From Lumnitzera littorea (lineage: Eukaryota; Streptophyta; Magnoliopsida; Myrtales; Combretaceae), in NCBI GenBank assembly GCA_024138015.1, contig JAMXBB010000004.1:112639897-112703896 (forward strand): DNA of 64,000 nucleotides, given 5' to 3'. The notes below the pieces were generated by a model. The model was not told the origin of the DNA and did no database searches. It saw only the letters and a program-made list of their open reading frames with translations. Each line of letters begins with the position of its first letter. Within the stretch, counting starts at the first letter, position 1. The position numbers and the translations under genes are program-made. This document shows positions 58,080 to 64,000 of the stretch, piece by piece.

Positions 58080-59361
58080 TCATGGATAATACAATTTGAC
58101 TGCTTCTGAATTCACAAGTCCCCTTAACTCCGGGTCATCCATTTCTATCAACACTAATGCACCTCCTGATAATACCATTTTCACCACATAAGGGCCTTCA
58201 TAATTCGAAGTAGACTTGCTCCTAAAGTCTTTTGCATTCAGCAATACTTTCTTCAACACTAAGTCTTCTTCCTTGAAGTACCTCAGACATACTTTCTTAT
58301 TAAAAGCTCGGATTATTCGCTGTTGATAACACTGACCATAACATATCTCTACGAGTCGTCTCTCATCTAAAAGGTTCAAATGTTTCATTCGTTACTTCAC
58401 CCACTCTACTTCATCAAGTTAAGTTTCGAAACAAAGGTATTTCTACTTCCACTGGTAATATCGCTCCAGTTCCATACACTAATGAATAAGGTGTTGCACC
58501 TGTAAAGATTTTGACTAAGGTTCTATAAGCCATGAGACCAAAGGGAAGCATCTCATGCCAGTCTCTATAAGTAATAGTCATCTTCTCAATGATTCTCCTA
58601 ATGTTCTTATTAGCGACTTTAACTACCACATTCATCTGAGGTCGATACGGAGTTGAGTTTTTATAATTGATCTTAAATTGGTTACACACTTCATCCATCA
58701 ACTTATTGTTCAAATTTGATATGTTATATGTAATAATAAACTCAAGGGCACAATATCTTGAAATGACATCTCTTTTCAAGAACCTGACCACTACTCCTTT
58801 GGTCACTATAGCATACGAAGCTGCTTCTACCCATTTGGTAAAATAGTCAATCACAACTAAAATGAATCTATGCTTGTTTAAAGCCATTGGCGAAATTAGA
58901 CCAACCATATCCATTCCCCACATTGAGAAAGGCTAAGGAACCGACAATACATGCAATTCTTGAGGAGGAGCATTGATTTTGTTAGCATATACTTAATATA
59001 GATGACAATACCTCACGTACTTGATACAATTTGATTCCATCGTCATCTAAAAATATCTCATCTTCATGATTTTCTTAGCTAACATATATCCATTCATATG
59101 AGGACCACAGACTCCTTTATGCATTTCTTTTATTAATTTCTCGACTTCTTCTTCATCTACACACCTTAGCAATGTTGTATTTAGTGATATTTTATACAAC
59201 ATAGCTCCACTCAATAGAAAATGAGCAACCAATCTCCCTAAAGCTTTTCTATCTTTCCTATCAGTGTCTTTAGGGAACTCTCCCGTTTGAAGTAACTTCT
59301 TGATATCATAATACCAAGGTTTCTTTGATTCCTTCTCTTTAATGGTTAAATAAAAATCCAA
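58080..59361 (-). pseudogene. Tat-3 integrase remnant
   Basis: The zinc-binding lead-in (59361-59047) ends LIKEMHKGVCGPHMNGYMLA. The catalytic core (58923-58414) starts MWGMDMVGLISPMALNKHRF with the first Asp present. The second catalytic Asp position reads IITYNIS where the clade has TDN, and the Glu of NGAVEAANKNI reads NVVVKVANKNI, so two of three catalytic residues are lost. A TAG replaces Trp just before PFSMWG. The C-terminal domain (58388-58080) is open but in another frame: RAFNKKVCLRYFKEEDLVLK, SNYEGPYVVKMVLSGGALVL. Confidence 0.88.
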
Positions 59362-59457
59362 TCATTCCTCCACCTCAATTTTTAAGGGTTGAATTTCTAT
59401 CCCATCCGTAACTTTTACCATTGACACTAGTGTGGCTAATGCATCGAAAAATTGATT

Positions 59458-59880
59458 CTAGGTTCTTTGAATATAAGTGAATGAAATTTCTTGGAATCTT
59501 TCAATCAACTTGCTTAAATGTTCATGATAAGGTATCAACTTTTCGTCCTTCGTCTTATATTCTCCCAAGATCTGGAGAATTATAAGGGAGGAATCTCCAT
59601 ACATTTCAAGCTTGTGTATTCCCATGTATAATGCCATTTTGAGCCCCAAAATGTAAGTCTCATATTCTGCTATATTGTTCGTATATGGAAATGCTAACCT
59701 TACTACTATAGGGAAATGATTACCTTCAAGTGATACTAATACTGCTCCTATCCTACATCCAAACACATTAGTTGCTCCATCAAAATACATTCTCCATCCC
59801 ACTTTCTCACCACTCAGTTCATTCGCCATCATCACATTTTCATTAGGAAACTAAGCTTTTAAACCATCATCTTCATCTTC
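59458..59880 (-). pseudogene. Tat-3 second RNase H (archaeal-type)
   Basis: The open 125-codon segment reads VGWRMYFDGATNVFGCRIGA, then FPYTNNIAEYETYILGLKMA and LEMYGDSSLIILQILGEYKT. The D-E-D residues of the RNase H fold are visible (YFDGA, AEYE, YGDSS), so the catalytic core looks intact. A second RNase H after the normal one is characteristic of the Tat clade. Confidence 0.9.
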
Positions 59881-60440
59881 TAATGGGTATTTTGCTAATT
59901 GATCAACCACTGCCTGCCCTTTGACTGAACTCTAATTCACGTACTCAAACTTAGATAGCAACATTTGCCATTTCAATATTCTCCCAATCAATGCCGGCTT
60001 TTCTGCTAAATACCTCAACGGATCATGTTTTGTCAACAAATCTACTAAGTAGTAAAGAGTGTACTGCTTGAGCCTATGCATCACCCATACTAAGGCATAA
60101 CATGTTCTTTCAACTTTTGAGTATTTTTGTTCACCTTCTGTAAATTTCTTACTTAAGTAGCATATAGGATGCTCTTTTCTACCTGTTTCATCTTTCTACC
60201 ACAACATACATCCTATCTATCTAAGAAGAATCGTCAAGTAGAGAATTAATGGTCGTCCTGGTATAGGAGTGACCAGTACTGGCAGATTCATGAGATACTC
60301 CTTAATTTCAGTAAATGCTTGCTCACATTCTTCATCCCATTATATCACTGCATTCTTCCTCAAGAGTTTGAATAACGGCTTGCATTTATTAGTTAGTTGT
60401 GATACAAACCGAGCAATGTAATTCAACGTCCCCAACAATC
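59881..60440 (-). pseudogene. Tat-3 first RNase H remnant
   Basis: The minus strand shows DEECEQAFTEIKEYLMNLPV, PIPGRPLILYLT, KEHPICYLSKKFTEGEQKYS, KVERTCYALVWVMHRLKQYT and RILKWQMLLSKFEYVN, the gypsy RNase H path, with stops at about five places. No long open frame survives here, which is why it is easily missed. Confidence 0.75.
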
Positions 60441-61356
60441 CTCATACTTCTTTTACAATCTTTAATACAAGCATGTTTATGATTGCCTTGACTTTATTTA
60501 GATCAACTTTGATTCCTTTTCTACTGACTACAAAACCCAACAATTTGCTTAAGCTCACTCCAAAGATACACTTTTTGAGGTTTAGCTTCAGTTGAAACTT
60601 CATCAACCTCTTAAATAGCTTACGCAAAATATCCACATGATTTTCATGCTTGTTAGATTTGGCAATTATATCATCTACATAAACTTCAATTTCCTGATGC
60701 ATCATGTCATGAAATATAGCTACCATAGCGCACTAATAAGTTGCCTTAGCGTTCTTCAACTTGAAAGGCATCATACGATAACAAAACATTTCCCAAGTGA
60801 TAACGAATGTAGTTTTGATTTTATCCACTTTTGCCATCTTGATTTGATTATATCTCGAGAAACCATCTATAAATGAGAAAAAATGATTTCTAGCTATATT
60901 ATCCACTAATACGTCAATGTACGGCAAAGGAAAGTTATCATTTGGTATTACCTCGTTTAAATCACAAAAGTCTACATATACCCTAACTTTCTCATTTTTC
61001 TTCAATACTAGCACCACATTGGCTACCCATTAGGGACAATCTGACACTTTTATGAACCCAACTTTTAGTAATTTCTTCACTTCTTCTTTTATTTTAAGGA
61101 GTTTATCTGGCCTAAACTACCTAAGCTTTTGCCTTTTCAATTTAATATCTTCTCTTGTTGGTAGCTTATGAACTACAATGGACAAATCCAAGCCAGGCAT
61201 ATCTTCATAGGACCAAGTGAATATGTTTAGGTATTCTAATAATAATTGTGACAAATCCTGTTTTTGATCATTCGCTAAATTACTACCAATTTTCAAGTTT
61301 CGCAGATTCTCTTCTATCCCCAAATTAATCACAATTATTAGTTCATTAATAATCAC
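60441..61356 (-). pseudogene. Tat-3 reverse transcriptase remnant
   Basis: The lead-in (61356-61117) has YEDMPGLDLSIVVHKLPTRE. The palm (61017-60733) reads KVRVYVDFCDLNEVIPNDNF and NHFFSFIDGFSRYNQIKMA, then MMPFKLKNAKATY. After one TAG (expected Gln) it continues at 60726 with HDMMHQEIEVYVDDIIAKSN. The catalytic YVDD is intact at 60670-60681. The thumb ends near 60442. Confidence 0.9.
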
Positions 61357-61823
61357 CTTACCCTGTTCAAATCAATGCCAACTCTCTTGTATTTTGCTCA
61401 AAGTCTCAATATCATCTCCAACGTTTTACCCAATAGGGCCGAAGGTGATATTGGTACTTTCATTGTTTACATACATGAGATATCCATTACGTTCATTTTT
61501 ATCAAATCTGAAGAGTAAAGGAAAAAGAAAAAGGAGAACGAATAACTAACAAAGAAGAATTGAAACAAAGAAATGAACTAATTTTATTGAATGAATTCAA
61601 ATTATCTAAAAGAAAAGGCCTAACTAATCGAACTAGTTATGAAATCAAATACTCTTAATTAATCTAATATTGCTTTTCTAAAGAAACCTATTAACGGAAA
61701 TGAAAAACTAGTTGCATAAGGAAACTGGGACGCCAATATCTTCCTCCTCATCTGGATCGATGTTGCATTGCTAAGCAAAAGCCTTGGATACAAAGCCTTG
61801 GATAGATTGGCTATTTCGGGTTC
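61357..61823. other. Gap in the Tat-3 polyprotein homology
   Basis: Between the protease linker and the RT lead-in I could not follow a protein. The sequence is AT-rich with GAAAAGG-like purine runs on the plus strand near 61510-61560 and may hold a small insertion. Confidence 0.4.
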
Positions 61824-62470
61824 TTAAACATAAGCCGATATTGGGAATGTTCGATGGATGTCTGGAAAGTCCATATGAGCATGGTATAAGTGATCTCCTC
61901 TCTTACCTCTGGTTTTAACCTTCATTTCTTGGATTTCATCTTTAATAGGCTCATGTCCAAGCCCAAACATTCCAATTTGCTGCTTAGGTTGTTCTATGCA
62001 ACCCCGTACCCCTTGTCTTGACTCTTCGATCACGCTAACCTCATCAAAAATCTGCAATCCTAACTCCTCTAATTCTTCACTCCCAATATATGGAATAGCC
62101 ATCTCTTTGTAAATCTCGTAGTCCTGCTCCCTGAGAATAGTAACAAACTACCCATCGGCTATGAATTTCACCTTCTGATGTAGGCTAAATAGAATTGCCC
62201 CTGCTGAGTGAATCCATGGCTTCCCAAATAAAAGATTGAAAGTTCACAGTATATCTAAGACTTGAAATGGAATAGTAAACATCTATGAACCAATCTCGAC
62301 TTGCAGCCCAATTTCTCCAGTTATCTCCCTCTTTGATGTATCAAAAGCCTTTACTAAAATCGAGCTAAGCTTTATCTCAGCTAAATCTACTCCCAGCAAT
62401 TTTAGCGTCGCTAGTGGACACACATTCAATGAAGACCCATTATCTATTAGCACCTGAGCAACCACTTTCC
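61824..62470 (-). pseudogene. Tat-3 protease remnant and following linker
   Basis: The segment 62465-62283 carries AQVLIDNGSSLNVCPLATLK and VKAFDTSKREITGEIGLQVE, the Tat/Ogre retropepsin, with DTG changed to DNG (also DNG or NGS in some relatives). The linker 62102-61824 (AIPYIGSEELEELGLQIFDE) follows, rich in Glu, of unknown role. Between the parts are stops. Confidence 0.8.
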
Positions 62471-62479
62471 CTACACACT

Positions 62480-64000
62480 TGACTACTGTGAAAAGGGGCT
62501 TTCTATGCTAGTCTCCTTCTTCACCTAGCTCATCTAACAAGATGAAATCTGATCTATTGCAAATATCGAATTCACTATCAATCCCAGCTTCTTAGTAGAA
62601 ATCCCTTCAAGTACTTTGACATCTTTCAGAAGTTTGATTAAGGCTTCCCGTTGAGTATTTAATGATAACAGTAAGCCCATTGAGGAGATTTAGGCCAGTA
62701 CTTTAGCTAGCTGATTCATAATCCTATATTCACTAGCTTTTACTATCTTCTTAGCAACATTCCAATCTTTATCATTTGCATCTTCAAAGATCTTTCAAGA
62801 AGTCTCTTCCACAATAGTCTTCCTCTTGGCTTCCTCATTCTGGTCATAAACTTGTCCTGAGAGCATAAGCCCACCGATCATAAGTGATGAGGACTTGGTT
62901 GTCTAATTCATTATTTGATAATCCAAAGGGGTTGCTTTGTAATTCTCTAAAGCTATTGGGACATGAAAAGTAATTTTCTTAGGCTTACCCAATTCTTCAA
63001 CCTTCTTAGTCTTCCCGTAGTACACAAAAACCAATGGCTTAGGCCCATCTCCAATCATTCCAACCATCTTAATTGTCTTCTTGGCTTTCGAAATAAGTTT
63101 GTCTTCTTCCTCAAATTGGGGACCCCATCCAATGGGTGGTTCATCAAAATATGTAATGAGTGAACCGACATAATCAACCAAATACTCAAACTTTCCTAAC
63201 GGTTCTCCTAGGGTGTCAACTGTCGGATCTCTAGCTTCATACCTTTCCCTAAACTCCTTCTGAGTACTTTTCTTTTGTGGTTTTGGAATTACCATAATGT
63301 TAGCTTTTTTTTTTTTTTATCTTCCCATCCTTCAGCTATTGATATATCGCCAATCTAGTCTAAGTTCTATCTCTGAGATTCATATTTTACAAGTATCCCA
63401 CTTGCCTCAGATTCCAAGCTACTTCCTCAATAGTGATGGGGAGACTATCAAGATCTATCTCTGGTTCAGAAACTTTAGCAATGATCATGTTGATTGAATG
63501 TCCATGATCCAATAGAGGATTGTTACCCATGTTAGGAATAGGAGTCTAAATGAAATCCAATTGAACCGATTTTGCATTAATAAGATCTTGGATTTTATAT
63601 CTAAGTTTCCAAAACTAGTCCATAGAATGCTCTACTTACCCCAAATGATAATCACAACAAAGCTTTAGGTTATAGTCTCTCGACCTTTGTTCCTTCTTTG
63701 GTATTTTGAATGTCAAGAGATTCTCCTTCCTTAGTCTTGCGAGAACTCGACTTAAAAGAATGGCAATATAAGTGAACTGTCTCCTTTGTGGGAGGTAATT
63801 TTGATTTGGATTCGATAGGTGATTAGATCCTCCAGTCATGGCTATCGAGGCTGTAAGCCTGATAAGATTGCCGGTATTGACAACGCTTATAGTAGCTTCT
63901 TTGGCTTTGTTAGAAAATCTCATGAGAGGTGTCTTCTTCTCAGCTACTTCAAGATTAGGAAGTTTTCCAATAGCAATAGCTTCCTCAATTCAGTACCTTG
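62480..64000 (-). pseudogene. Tat-3 gag C-terminal region remnant
   Basis: The segment 63923-63636 matches the gag end of Ogre-like elements (RRQFTYIAILLSRVLARLRK, CCDYHLG as remains of the CDYHxG knuckle). The segment 63295-62903 (YEARDPTVDTLGEPLGKFEY, PIGWGPQFEEEDKL) belongs to the gag-protease linker. Frames differ between segments, so frameshifts are present. Gag proper continues beyond the window. Confidence 0.7.

Larger units (their letters stand above)
54276..64000 (-). mobile_element. Tat-3: Tat/Ogre-type Ty3-gypsy element, continuing past the window
   Basis: In minus-strand order the window holds the gag C-terminus, protease, RT, RNase H, a second RNase H, integrase, a repeat-rich 3' UTR, PPT and 3' LTR. 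Two RNase H domains and the integrase sequence place it in the Tat clade, near Ogre. The open segments 61356, 61017, 60726, 59835, 59361 and 58923 share one frame. The 5' LTR and most of gag lie beyond 64000. Confidence 0.88.

Overview
The window looks like plant nuclear DNA, most likely from a eudicot. It is AT-rich, carries one cytochrome P450 of the plant-specific CYP71 family with its usual single phase-0 intron, and is otherwise almost wholly decayed plant LTR retrotransposons (chromovirus-like and Tat/Ogre-like Ty3-gypsy, Ty1-copia, and a TRIM). No prokaryotic gene, rRNA, tRNA or CRISPR was recognised. The species cannot be named from the sequence alone.

Layout. 1-1224: AT-rich DNA without genes. 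1225-9120: a minus-strand gypsy element (LTR-A) with two long LTRs, a tRNA-iMet primer-binding site, gag, protease and only the start of RT; it also carries a decayed extra reading frame between the PBS and gag. 10230-28700: four diverged copies (A-D) of a host-like unit. Copy A is split by a Tat remnant (Tat-1, 11149-13946). A chromovirus-like element without recognised LTRs (Chr-1, 14880-19370) lies between A and B. A copia gag remnant with its 5' LTR (Cop-1, 23740-25567), itself split by a TRIM (24394-25009), lies between B and C. A solo LTR with its target duplication (27575-28004) sits in copy D. 28735-30458: the only intact gene, a two-exon CYP71 P450 of 503 residues on the minus strand. 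33159-37806: a structurally complete but coding-dead Ty1-copia element (Cop-2) with LTRs, PBS, PPT and a TATAT target duplication. 40161 to about 42950: a probable solo LTR. 42951-64000: a nest of Tat/Ogre elements. It holds Tat-2 on the plus strand (44595-52375), interrupted by a 2.7 kb solo LTR, then another long LTR, then Tat-3 on the minus strand (3' LTR to about 56639, polyprotein remnant 58080-64000), which runs off the window.

How it fits together. The P450 should be an ER-anchored monooxygenase of specialised metabolism. Nothing else in the window forms a pathway with it. The repeated unit next to its 3' side suggests local duplication around the gene, followed by heavy transposon insertion. 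All the retroelement polyproteins are dead. Several keep one reading frame for kilobases and are broken mainly by stop codons at positions where the families normally have Trp, Gln or Arg, as expected if methylated cytosines were deaminated. The least expected items are the extra frame in LTR-A, the interchangeable internal modules of the long Tat LTRs, and several tandem arrays inside LTR or UTR sequence.
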